The position numbers and the translations under genes are program-made. The notes beneath the pieces are model-generated. The model searched no databases and was not told the DNA's origin. It was given only the letters and a program-made list of their open reading frames with translations. Positions 46,440 to 57,290 of a stretch of DNA of 64,000 bases are shown in pieces. Position 1 is the stretch's first letter, and every line of letters starts with the position of its first letter. Origin of the DNA: Triticum aestivum. Lineage: Eukaryota; Streptophyta; Magnoliopsida; Poales; Poaceae. The stretch spans positions 129,667,792-129,731,791 of the forward strand of contig NC_057797.1 of the NCBI RefSeq assembly GCF_018294505.1, in the 5' to 3' direction.

Positions 46440-47060
46440 CTCTCTTGAACGCCATCATTATTTATCTCTGTGTGTTTGAGCTATGCATTTTTTGATGGGC
46501 CTGGGAGTTGAGCTAGTAGGGTAGTGGCCTGGGTCCAAAGTAGTAGAAGTAGCACAAAAACATTTTTGAGTGTAGGCTTTTCCTTGCTCAAGCCTGCCTA
46601 CTAAAATCGCCAGTGCTTGAAAGGAAAAGTGAAAGAAAAACATAGGAATTGGAAAGTTTCATATGGTACTACTATTCATGCATTTGGTTCAAAGGAATGA
46701 AGCAAAGGAAAACTGTAGGATTTTTTCCTTTAGTGTCTCCTTGAAAGAAAAACCGTAGGAATTTTAATTTCCACTTGTCCTCCTTTTAAAATTCCTATTC
46801 ATGAAGCACAAGACTAAGAGATAGTAGCATAATAGCATTATAACCATACATTTTCTTGTGGTTTGACTTAATCTCACCAGGCTTCTTTGCATCCTGTGAT
46901 CTTCCAATTCTTGTGAACCAAACACCCAGATTGGCAGAAAATCATGTGTTTTTAAATTCTATGTTTTGCACATGCATTCCTATCCTATTCCTATCTATTT
47001 CCTATCCCTGCATTGTTAGAATCCTCAAATTCAAACAAGCCCTTACACAATTATTTTTGT
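46440..47060. other. Intronic stretch with foldback-like repeats
   Basis: The stretch contains GGAAAA.TGTAGGA..TTT, TCCTATC-rich words and an end-like TTCAAACAAGCCC near 47031. It resembles a decayed hAT or Mutator MITE inside an intron of the cargo gene. Boundaries were not resolved. Confidence 0.3.
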
Positions 47061-47804
47061 TACAGATATGTGTCAAAGAAAACCTTGTGTGGTTTGTCCT
47101 GCTCCTGCTGCGATGTGTTCCACCCCAGCTCAGCTGCTCCAACTACGGAAGGGTTCACCACAGCAGGGATCCGCTCTCCAGACTATCTTTCACCGCCTCG
47201 GATCTTCTTCCCCGCCGCCGGCAGCCACGACAACTACATTACCACCATCAACTGAGCAGATGACCTTGAGGACTACACGGGTCCGCAAGAGAGGTCTCAC
47301 TCTTTCCTGTCTGCTTATGTTATGCATCACTTAATATGATGACATGCTACTTTATCGTCGTGTTCACCTATTAGACTCTGAGTCAGGTCCAAACTAATGC
47401 TGAAACTTGAGTTTTTAAATGGTTGTTGGGTACATATTGGGACAAAAATCAGTACTATCTATCTACTATCTGGTTAATCTCGGGTATCCACTATGAGTTT
47501 CATGTTGGGTGCAAACAAACATTAAAGGAGCCATTATCTATATTTTTAACTAAAGCTATTATTTGCCTGCTATCATTGGTTTTGGGTCTATCCACAGTTT
47601 GCTACCATCACTCTAGATTTGTGCATGCACTCCTTACATAATCTCACTATGTTTTATTCCTATGCATGTCAGTTATTGTACACAATGGAACTGAACATGT
47701 AGAGCAAAAGAGACAAGCCTTCCATGGCAATAAAATTTCATGCAAACGTCGCTCCATGGTGGGCGTAAAGGCAGCCCCCCTCCACCCATTTCGGATTGTA
47801 ATCA

Positions 47805-48850
47805 AGAGGAAGATAGCTGCTCTGAGGGGGGTTCAGAAGGAGAAGACCACTCCTATTTACCCCTTGAGGTCTTCGCTCTAACTTGGCATGCTGATGTTGG
47901 TAATATCATGCATATGATGCCTTACATTGCTTACTTTATACATCAAATATGTCATCTGCTTAGTTTAGACATGCTTTGTGTGAATGAGATCTGTTTAGTT
48001 TCTTTATCATATATGTGAATCATGCAATGCCATCTTGTTTAGCCAGGCATCATATATGTGAATTTTGCAATGCCACCCTGGTTAGCCAGTCATCTCATAT
48101 GTGAATTATATCATGCCATCATTTTTATTACGTGTTAAATTTGTCAACAATTTTAGTACATTCAATTACTCTTCCTGTGCATCAGCCATTCGACACAGTC
48201 ATGGAAAAATCTGGAGTGGAAACAAGGTCTTCAGAGCAGACAATGATGTCTAACGAAGCGCATGTCTTGCTGGTTACGGATAGCTCCTCAAAGGAGGATT
48301 CAGAAACAGATGACCAGTCCTATTCCCCCCCGAGGTGCATGCTCTAACTTGGCAGGGTTATGTTGATCATATCATGCATATGGTATCTTGAATTGCTATG
48401 TCATTTGCTTAGTTTGGACATGCTTTCTGTGAATGCCACCTGTTTAGTGCCTAATTACCATATATGTGAATTATGCAATGCAATCTTGTTGCAAGACATC
48501 ATATATGTGAATTATGCAATGCTATCTTGTTGCAAGGCATTATATGTGAATTATGCAATGCCATGCTGTTTAGCCAACCGTCATATATGTGAATTATATC
48601 ATGCCATCCTTTTTTTGTATTTCTCGTTGCATTTTGTCGACAATGTTTGTATATTAAACTACTCTTCCTGTGCATCACCATTTGAATTGGTGATGGAGAA
48701 ATCTGGAGTGAAAACAAGGTCTTCAGAGCAGACAATGCTACCTGCTTAAGTAGATATCTTGCTGGTTACAGATAGCTCTTCAGAGGAGGATTCAGAGGCA
48801 CATGACCAGTCCTATTATCCCCCTGAGGTGTATGCTCAAACTTGGCGGGG
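47805..48850 (+). repeat. Tandem exon repeat of 468-491 bp, three copies
   Basis: TAGCT(G/C/T)CTC.... followed by GAGG.TTCAGA and CTCCTATT.CCCC marks copies at about 47814, 48282 and 48773. Each is followed by CTAACTTGG/CAAACTTGG and ATCATGCATATG. The copies contain the acidic exon and most of one intron. Confidence 0.8.
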
Positions 48851-49410
48851 TTATATTACTCACATCATGCATATGTTGTATTGCAATGCTTAGTTTTTAC
48901 ATCATATACACAATATTGAATGCCATCTCCTTAGTTGACACATCATATATGCGATTGCCCTCTGCTCACTTGCTTAGTATACAAATCATATATTTGAATT
49001 ATATCATGCCATGATGTTTACATAGACAACATGTATCTGAATTACGGCATGCCAACCCATTTTCTAAAGACATAATATAGTTATATCATCTCATCCTGTT
49101 TACATAGTCATCATATTTTGAATTATGTCATTCTATCTGTGAATTATATCATGCCATCATGTTTCCATCGACGGCATGTTTGTGATTTATGGCATGCCAG
49201 CCACTTTAATAGACACATCATATAGTTATATCATGTCAGCATGTTTACATAGTCATCATATTTTGAAGTATGTCATTCTATCCTGTTTAGTTAGCCATCA
49301 TACATGTGAAATTGTGTCATGCTATCCTGTTTAATTAGCCATCATATATATGAGATTATGTCCTGCTATTCTGTTTGGTTAGACAACATAAATGTGAATT
49401 ATTTCATGCC
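48040..49410 (+). repeat. Short intronic repeats (CATATATGTGAATTATGCAATGCC)-like
   Basis: At least a dozen imperfect copies of a 35-60 bp unit centred on TATGTGAATTAT followed by ATGCCAT and TTTAG(C/T)CA. They are confined to introns of the cargo gene. Confidence 0.75.
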
Positions 49411-51059
49411 ATGTTTTCTTCCCTACTATCCATTGCACCTGTCTATTTTACAATGTCTGTGCATTCAATTACTTTTCTTGTTTATCAGCCATTTCAATTG
49501 GAGGGGGTGATGGCAGTATCTGTAGGAGTAAAAACATGGTCTTCACAAAAGATCGTGCTACCTGTCGATGCAGATAGAACCACTATTGTACTTGCCCAAG
49601 AACCAGCCCCACCACACATAACCCAGACTCACGCAGATTGTACCCCTACCCAGTTGGACAGAGAACCAGCTACACCCCTTCTAACCACAACCCCAGCAGA
49701 TAGTAACCTAGTTCCAGTTGACACAACACCGTCTCCACCACACATCACCCAAACACGAGCAGTTAGTAAGGCAACTGCAGTGCCCAAAGCATGAGGACCA
49801 CCACTCCGAACCCCAAGTCAACGCTTAAAACAGAAGAAGAATAGTCCTCAGGTCAGGTTCCATAGCTATGGTTCATACTACTTTGCTCTTGCATCACTGT
49901 ATTTACTCATACTAACTAATTTCAAATTTGAAGGATGCAATTGAAACTCCAATGGCGCAACATGTATGTTTTAAACCTGTTTCTTTAACGTGTTTGTTGT
50001 TGTAACTTGCTCTATGTTGATTTTAGTTTCAATTGAATAAACAGTTATGTTCTCATGCCATGCATATTACAAGTGTTGTTATTGTTGTGTAGTTTCCCAC
50101 ACTTATACTCTGTCTATGCTACTTTGTCTTAAATAGATATGATTCGAATTGTCTCTATCTTGATTTGGCAACATAAACTAGAATGATATAGACCATATAG
50201 TGACCATACTACATAGATATATGTTTGTTTCATGCTGTTATCATGTCCACCTTACTATTGAACTGGTTCACCAAAATGAGTTTCATATACAACATGGTAA
50301 ACCCGTGATGTCTTTGTTTGTTTCTATTTTAGAAAGCGGATAAAATATTGGAGAATAGGACCCTGTTATGCAATGGTAAAGGAAGTAATGCAGATAAGGT
50401 TCAAGATAGTGAGACATCCATGTTGGTCTCCAAGAAAGCTGATAAAAACTATATTAAAGACACTGAGACAACCCCAAAGTCCTGTCTTGATGTAGCGTTC
50501 GAGTTACTGGCTACTACTGCGGGCACCAGCACTTCGAACTCGCTGCCTGAATTAGTTCGGCTTCTTGAGTCTCAACTTCAAGTTGAAAGACATTGATCAG
50601 ATGTTATGTGACATGAAGTCGAAGGACCGAGGAAGTCCCTGCAGAATTCAGATGCATACTTTCTGGTGCAACAACAAGTGCTGGAGGATTTAAGCGCCAA
50701 ACAAGATAAAGTTAATAAGCTTGCTAAGCATCTTGCCAACATTATGGGTACCCAGGATACTGTTTCTTGAGCTCTTCTGAAGTGGTTTTAGTTCTGGACT
50801 TGTTTTGCTGTGGCGTTTATTTGCACTGGTCGCCAACTTTGACAACCAGTGTATATCATATGCGGCTTTGTTCCCTATATTTGCACTGGTGGCGAACTTT
50901 GATGCCCAGTGGATGTAATATGTGTAATAGCCGTGATAGCCTAGCGGAAGTTGCTTGCTTATTTATTTCCTTGTTGTCTTGTTTATTTGTTTGCTTGTAG
51001 TCAGTGCAGTTCTTTGTCCGCGGTTTGCTCGTGGCCGCAATAACCTATTTTTTAAAACC

Positions 51060-51870
51060 AGGCCACAATAACCATGGGCTACATATTTACTGTAGTTACC
51101 ATGGGCCTCCTATGGGCCGTAGAAACAATGGGCCTTATAAGGACCGTAGAAACAATGGGCCTTCTACGGGCCGTAGCATCAATGGGCCTTCTACGGGCCG
51201 TATGATCGATCGACCAAACATGGGCCAATAACAGACCGCATTATGGGCCGTAAACGGGCTAGATTTGGAATCGCCAGTTCATGGGCCGACCATAACAGAC
51301 TGTCGTTAATCGACCGTATTTGATGACGCTACGAAAACGGCCCAAAGGATTAACGGGCTGCAAACGGGCCGATTGTAACCACGGGCTGGATTCGGCCCAC
51401 AAGCAGAAAAGGCTAGTAACGGGCCATAAGTAACCGAATGCTGGAAATAAGCCCAAGAATAAATGGGCCCTGAGAAGGCCGAAAGATAACACGGGTTGGA
51501 AATGGCCCAATGGAATAATGGGTCGTTAATGGGTATAAAGCGGTACACTGTTCATTGTGGGCCAGATTCACCACGGGCCATTAATGGGCCAAGAGTTACA
51601 AATGGCCTCGTATGGGCCGAAAGACATCATGGGCCACACATGGGCCGGAAGTTACAACAGTCTGGAATCATATTGGATGGCCCAGATGAAGCTACTGGCC
51701 TTAATTCTGATAGGCCGTAACGGGCCATGAGTTAGCGGGCCGTAAATGGGCTATATACGAACAAGCCGTTAACAGGCTTTCTGTGGGTCAGCCCGTTACC
51801 TTTTGACCAAGTCAAACGGGCCGGCCTTTTCACCGAAATGGGCCTCTGTTGGGCCATGCCATGTGTCGAC
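51060..51870 (+). repeat. GGGCC-rich subterminal repeats of the third CACTA
   Basis: Dozens of ATGGGCC, GGGCCGTA and CGGGCC words occur at 15-30 bp spacing between the end of the cargo gene and the terminal region. This is a typical subterminal field of one group of Triticeae CACTA elements. Confidence 0.85.
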
Positions 51871-51999
51871 GTATCATAGGCGCCTCCTATCCAATGAATG
51901 GATGTCATTTGTCCCAACGGTGAGCCAACACGTGTTTCCTTCGACCAATGACAATTTTACACGTGGAAAATCCTCATTGGTCCGGGCTGTTAACGGGTT

Positions 52000-52284
52000 A
52001 TCGGATCCAAAACCGGATCCGATAGCTTAACCGCGGCCCGTTACGGTGGATGCCACGTGTCGGTCACCCTTGACGAAAGCACTTCTATGACACACGATTT
52101 ATCGTCATAGAAGTGGACACTTCCGTGATAATAATTTTGGTAATGTCATGGAACACTTCTACGACAGCACAAATATGACTATCTTGATTCTGTCATAAAA
52201 TTGTCATGGATGTACATGCATGACAGAAAATGTGACCTACTGTGACAAACACGTATCATCACGGAAGTGTCTTTTTTTGTAGTG
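52000..52284 (+). mobile_element. Right terminus of the third CACTA element
   Basis: Inverted words (ACTTCTATGAC / GTCATAGAAG) lead to CATCACGGAAGTGTC and TTTTTTTGTAGTG ending at 52284. The last 28 bp match the terminus at 31943-31970 except at a few bases, so both ends belong to related families in the same orientation. The left terminus was not found between 31971 and 34646. Confidence 0.85.
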
Positions 52285-52388
52285 CCTACAAAGCCGAAGA
52301 GCCAAGACGAAGCCACTCCGAGGAGTTTGATGTCCTCGGCTTGAAGACCTGTTCGGGGGCTATGTCGGTCCCATCATAGTATGATGAG

Positions 52389-52592
52389 GACATCACTAAC
52401 AAAGTTACACCCACAACCCCTACTGCTACATATATTGGACCAATTACTAGAGCTTGCACACGCCAATTAAATTACCATGTACTTTCGTTTCTTGATAATG
52501 ATTCTAATATTCATGAGAATATGATGCTGCCAAAATTGGATACATTTGTTTTGCTTATAAATGAAGGACCAAGAAATGGACAAGAACGATGA
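52389..52592 (+). pseudogene. Gypsy polyprotein tail fragment
   Basis: 67 open codons read YIGPITRACTRQLNYHVLSF, then ENMMLPKLDTFVLLINEGPR and a TGA at 52590-52592. GPITRARxxQLN near the end of the polyprotein is characteristic of some plant gypsy families. The upstream part was lost, with the CACTA right end lying about 100 bp before. Confidence 0.65.
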
Positions 52593-52599
52593 GCATTAG

Positions 52600-53297
52600 A
52601 GCATGATCAAGCATGAAGAAGATGGCACGCACAAGGGGAGCAGGAACAGAGTCTCTGGTGGAGTTTTCAGCACTTTGGAGCCACCATGATGAAGTACAAT
52701 GACATGGACCAAATATACAGGATGACCTTTCATAAATTTCGTCCATAAGCTTAATATAGGTGCCGCGCCACCTTAGTTTTGGGCCAGGCCCATGTAATTT
52801 TGAAATACACTTAATAGGCTGGTTTTAGAGTCCTTATTAATAGGAAAAATGATTTAGGACAGAATTTAGTCCCACCTTGCCAAGGGTGGATGAATTCCCC
52901 TCTGTCTCCCTATAAATACAACCCTTAGGGCGTCGTTTTAGACTTGGGTTTCGTTTAGATTAAAGTTCGCCATAGCTGCAACTCGCATCCTTCATTTGTG
53001 TTCAGCGACCAGACTAAGACATCACATAACCCCACTTTCATAAATAAAGTTTTTCTCTTATATTCGCAATATCCTGATTGTAATTTCAATTTCTTGCTCG
53101 TTCTTCGTTTGTGTGCAGGAAATAGACCTTCATGGTTAGGTTGATCGTGCTTCGCGTGGTCAATAACCTCTCGGAGTTGGTTTAATGATTGCTAAGGCGC
53201 GACGTCCTCGTACGTTCGTAGTCGGATCGTCAAAGTCTACTCCATTGAGAATGATAGCCACCATCTCATCGAAAACGGGACACCGTTGCCTCTATCA
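52600..53297 (+). repeat. Gypsy LTR remnant after the polyprotein tail
   Basis: CCTATAAATACAACCC near 52910 is a clear TATA region. TAAATAAAGTTTTTCTC near 53040 would be the polyadenylation region, and the piece ends CACCGTTGCCTCTATCA at 53297. The left border is uncertain. It lies in the order expected for a 3' LTR of the same element. Confidence 0.6.
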
Positions 53298-53712
53298 TAG
53301 TGGGCTGGGCCGAGGACCCCATGGTTCGTCAACAAGTGGATCAAGACTGCCGTCCCAAGGCGTACTCAAGATGGAATCCTCCAAACTTGGCGCATACTCC
53401 GAGACATTTAAATCTTCGGAATGTAATCCCTAGATGACCTTATGTAAACCCTAGATACCCCAGTCCCTATATAAGCCGAGGGATTCTAGCTCGTAGGGTA
53501 GAGGATTAGACATTCACATACGATCTTGAAGTAGATCATCTTGTTCTTTGTACTCCCACACAATCAATGCAACAAAAGCATGATGTAGGGTTTTACCTCT
53601 CGTGAGGGCCTGAACCTGGGTAAACATCGCCTCCCTTGTCCACCCTACTATCATCTAACTAAAATCACCAGCTCGGGACCCCTACCCGAGATCTGCCGGA
53701 TTTAACCCCGGC
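53298..53712 (+). repeat. Truncated LTR of another gypsy element
   Basis: It contains CCCTATATAAGCCGAGGG and AGGGTTTTACCTCTCGTGAGG, and ends CGGGACCCCTACCCGAGATC then TGCCGG...CCCCGGCA. Its end resembles the reverse complement of the Tat-type LTR (GGACCCCCTACCCGAGATCC), so it is a distant relative. No partner LTR is present. Confidence 0.6.
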
Positions 53713-54101
53713 ACCCGCGACCCAGGAACCATCCACATAATCGAGTAGCAACCTCCATTAGACGCAATAGCCGCCAAAGAAGACGCCTCACCATCAACCT
53801 TCTCGTCCATATCCTGAAGAATAAATCATCCGGTGTTGTTTGAGGAACTCTAACTCCATTGTCTACCCTGAGGAATTGGCCAAGGCCGGGAAGTGATCCA
53901 AAGATTGCCCCGAGATCGGCCCGAGCCAAAACCCGTAAGGACTCGCCGGCGGCAAAGGAGATAAAACTCAACGATGACATAGTCGACGGAGGAAAGAAAC
54001 TCTAATCGAGAGGGTACTTGCCCCATTTTGAACTGAGAAGCTCCCCTAACCTATTTTTTTTGAATCTCTAACCTATTGTACGTATTAACTAATCATGTGT
54101 C
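53713..54101. other. Unidentified stretch
   Basis: A minus-strand frame (53980-53702) includes DDLFFRIWTRRLMVRRLLWR, which could be LINE-related, but without more motifs no call is made. Confidence 0.3.
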
Positions 54102-54332
54102 AGGAACCAACCTGTGGCTGGATGGTTAGGAGGACAGTGATATCCTCAACCCACCGAGGTTCTACGGTGACTTCGTAAAATCTCAAGATGACATGCCGAC
54201 TCAGTTTCTCCGAGGTGCTCATAGGGGTAGCATGTGCTGTGTGTATTCATAGGGTAACAATATACACGTATATATGAGCCCTTACGTCTGTACCGTGTTA
54301 AAAAAAACTAATCAGTTTCCCTGAAAAAGGAA
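54102..54332 (+). mobile_element. Au-type SINE with internal deletion
   Basis: It begins near AACCTGTGGCTGGATGGTTA, a tRNA-like A box. The 3' half reads TACGGTGACTTCGTAAAATC and GGTGCTCATAGGGGTAGCAT, and it ends GTGTTAAAAAAAA. It is flanked by an imperfect duplication, AACTAATCATGTGTCA on the left and AACTAATCACGCGTCA on the right. The central part including the B box is missing (CCGAGGTTC joins TACGGTG). Confidence 0.75.
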
Positions 54333-54399
54333 AACTAATCACGCGTCAAACTGGGCCTGATCTCGGGCACGTATACGGGCCGGCCAGGTCGGGTTCGCA

Positions 54400-54623
54400 C
54401 CAAGACAGCCTAGCAGGCCCACACGGCAGACTCAGATCTAGGGCAAAACTGCCCCGAAGCAAACGGGCACCGTGAGATGCAGATCAAACCGCAGGCACGC
54501 CACCACCCATCCCCCTGTTTTAAGGCCCCAAACCCTCTCGAATCCGCCCCTCTCCTGCGCCGTCGTCCTCCTCCTCCTCCTCGCCTCCCCGCGGCCACAC
54601 CTCGACTCGCTCCCTCCCTCGAG
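54400..54623 (+). promoter_or_regulatory. Promoter and 5' UTR exon of the EF-1-beta gene
   Basis: AAACCCT at 54530-54536 is a telo-box, and GGCCCA-type words lie upstream (54416). Both are common in plant translation-factor promoters. The pyrimidine-rich leader (CCTCCTCCTCCTCCTCGCC) ends at the donor CTCGAG/GTAACC (54623/54624). A long 5'-UTR intron of about 890 bp follows, ending at CCAG (55512) or TAG (55515). The transcription start is not fixed by sequence. Confidence 0.6.
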
Positions 54624-55543
54624 GTAACCACCCCATCCTCACCCATCCCTCCCCCTTTCCCCGTTGCGTAGATCCGGTCTTAGCTGTTCTCGATCTTCAG
54701 TTCTAGGCTACATCTTCGATCTTTCCGAGGTGAATCGCGTGATTTTAGTTTCGCAATAAGTATCGTTTGGATTGGTGGTGTTTTGGTCTTCGATCTGGAG
54801 GGGCTGTAGGCGGTTGCTTAGATAGCGCGTGTTTCATCAGATCTAGGCTATTGGCTACGGATGTTTTGTTGGTTATTGATGCCGTTTAGGGGATTAGATC
54901 CGACGTGTTCTGTTCGTGAAATTGGGTTACGTCTCACATCCTTCGCTGTAAGAAGAATAATTTGCGGCAAAGAGCATCCTCATCGTAGTTGTTTTGTGGA
55001 TATCCGTCGTATCTGTAATGGAAGTTGAGAAATAGAATAAATTCTTGCCTATTTTTTGCCTCAGTGAAGGTGAAGTCGATAGTAAACCAGCGAACGTGCT
55101 CCTATCGAAAACCAACTGAATGGATTTAGCCTATATTGCTTGTCACTTTACATGATTGTTAACCCTATCTACCTAGTTGTTTTGAATCCACCAAAACCCT
55201 GTGCGTGATTTCTCTGGAACTGAATTATTTTTATGCCAATCAGTTATCTATCCACATACCTGCTGCATGTACAATGTCAATTGCTTGCCATCCAATTTAT
55301 GATTTATGTGTCGATTTGATTAGTTATCTCCAAATCTCCCTTGTTTGTTCTTTGAAATCATTAGCTTGATTGCTCTGCTTGAGTTATTGGGGTCCAGTTG
55401 CATAGATAGGATAAGGATGCCATTAGTGTAAGCTGGGTTGTGGTTTTGTTGTCGAATTCCGCAGTTTGTGTGCAAAAATCCACTGTTCTTACGTCGTTCT
55501 CTCCTGTGCCAGTAGATCATCTGTGTCATCCTTTTGAGGCGAG

Positions 55544-57100
55544 ATGGCGGCTACATTCAATGTTAACGCTGAGGCAGGCCTTCAAAAGCTTGATGGCTAC
55601 CTTCTGTCTCGCAGTTACATCTCTGGGTATGTGTTCCATGCCATATTTGTTTACTAAATGGTTGTATTTGTGCCATCAGTCTTAACCTGTAAAACTATCA
55701 TCTGTAGATACCAAGCTTCCAAGGATGACTTGGCTGTGTATTCTGAGTTCTCAGTTGCTCCACCATCGACCTGCACCAATGTTGCAAGGTGGTACAATCA
55801 CATTGATGCGCTCCTGAAGCTGAGGTATGCACTCAAGCTAATTTCAATTGAAAGCAGCCTTTCATTTCCTGTTGTCACAGTAAGTGGTGCTAATTTCTGT
55901 AAATGATCTATTCATGTTCAGCGGGGTTACTGCGGCCGGTCAAGGTGTGAAGGTTCTGTCATCAGTTGTCCCTGAAACCTCAACTACTGATGTTGCTGAG
56001 GTTACAGCCATAACCCTTTTTCTTTGGGCAAATCTTATAACTTCTTTTGCACATGTGGCTGATTGTTATTGGGCGTTTGTGTGGTTTAAATCTTCCAGTC
56101 TCACAAGTATAACATCATGTATCCTGTACTTTGCAGGCTCCTGCAGCTGATGATGACGATGACAGTGATGTTGACCTTTTTGGAGAGGAAACCGAAGAGG
56201 AGAAGAAGGCAGCTGAAGAGCGTGCTGCCAAAGCAAAGGCTTCTACCAAGAAGAAAGAATGTATGTTATCCTACATTCTTTGTATTTTACTATCTCATTT
56301 ATAGCTTTGCATTTAACTACATTGCAAAGCATGTCTATTTACTAGTTCTAATAATGTTGTATGGCTGAAGCATTTATTTTGTACCCTCAACATTCGTAAC
56401 TGAGTATTACTGAAGAATGTATGTTTTTTACACTGTACTTCATTGTTTCATCTATGGCTCTATGTGGCACTTCATTTACAAACATTGTTTTGAGCTACTG
56501 TTTGTGCTGTTAAACTTCAAAACTCAGTTGTACTAACTTGGTACTTTTGTTTCTGTCAGCTGGCAAGTCGTCAGTTTTGCTTGATGTTAAGCCATGGGAT
56601 GATGAGACTGACATGGTCAAGCTTGAGGAAGCTGTCCGAAGCATCAAGATGGAGGGCCTTCTGTGGGGCGCTTGTATGTCACTACTGAATGTTTTCTACT
56701 TAAATACTGGTGGTGCCTGCTAATTTTTCTGTCTGCATAATTTACTTTTTGTTTTGTAAATTTGAGTGTTTGCCATCCCCTTGCAGCCAAGCTCATGCCA
56801 GTTGGATATGGCATCAAGAAGCTTCAGATTATGATGACCATCATTGATGACCTTGTGTCTGTTGACACTCTGATTGAAGACCATCTCTGCGTCGAGCCAG
56901 CCAACGAGTACATCCAGAGCTGTGACATTGTTGCCTTCAACAAAATCTGTAAGTTCCTTGTGCCCGTTTAATTTCCTAGCCTACCCGTGATGTTACTGGC
57001 TGTCCATTCCACACTAGGACTGTCTGTGTCCAGTTGTGGTATCCATTTCATCTACACCAGCCATTTGTACTAACTTCGGTAAACCTGTTTTCCTGCAGAA
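55544..57100 (+). CDS. EF1B: Elongation factor 1-beta (eEF1B guanine-nucleotide exchange subunit), seven exons
   Basis: Coding exons are 55544-55626, 55708-55824, 55922-56000, 56137-56260, 56560-56673, 56787-56948 and 57099-57100. They have GT/AG borders and consistent phases, and give 681 nt or 226 residues. The protein starts [20 protein letters not shown] and has an N-terminal helical domain. An acidic linker ([14 protein letters not shown], residues 98-111) has Ser103 in the SDVDLFG phosphorylation context, followed by a [13 protein letters not shown] helix. The C-terminal exchange domain runs from about 137 ([34 protein letters not shown]) to VAFNKI. It regenerates eEF1A-GTP in the cytoplasm, so elongating ribosomes keep receiving aminoacyl-tRNA. 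The length matches plant EF-1-beta/delta proteins. The stop codon is split by the last intron (T/AA). No defect is visible, and this is the only clearly functional gene in the window. Confidence 0.95.
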
Positions 57101-57290
57101 ATCTTCCTGAGGCAAGTGATGGCGGTCGGTGGACAATGCAGCAGCACAAACAATATATCTACAGTTTTCCGTTGCCGTAGCTAAAGCAGCATAACATATT
57201 CTGCCCTGTGAGGTTTTTGGACCTTAGGTTGAGTTGGGTCGTAGTATTACTACTGAGTGCTATTTGCTTCGTATGAAATGAGACAATGTG
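57101..57290 (+). other. EF-1-beta 3' UTR (approximate)
   Basis: The last exon continues past the stop. The sequence has no reading frame and ends near GTATGAAATGAGACAATGTG. No canonical AATAAA was seen; plant signals are loose, so the 3' end is approximate. Confidence 0.5.

Larger units (their letters stand above)
45012..50770 (+). pseudogene. Multi-exon CACTA cargo or accessory gene, interrupted and degenerate
   Basis: After the solo LTR a C-rich leader leads to ATG 45158 (MKLRPNRRHQR, then a GT). Likely exons follow near 46106-46300 (EQYPGLHLQTPKIFFPS), 47090-47291, 47668-47875, 48184-48341, 48670-48830, 49492-49856, 49934-49962 and 50335-50770. The acidic segment DSSSKEDSETDDQSYSPP is repeated in three consecutive exons. 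The last exon reads AYFLVQQQVLEDLSAKQDKV and NKLAKHLANIMGTQDTVS before TGA, a helical tail, but has in-frame stops at 50594 and 50609. The gene points at the CACTA terminus 1.5 kb downstream. It may be the element's accessory (TnpA-like) gene or a captured host gene; no known domain was recognised. Confidence 0.4.
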
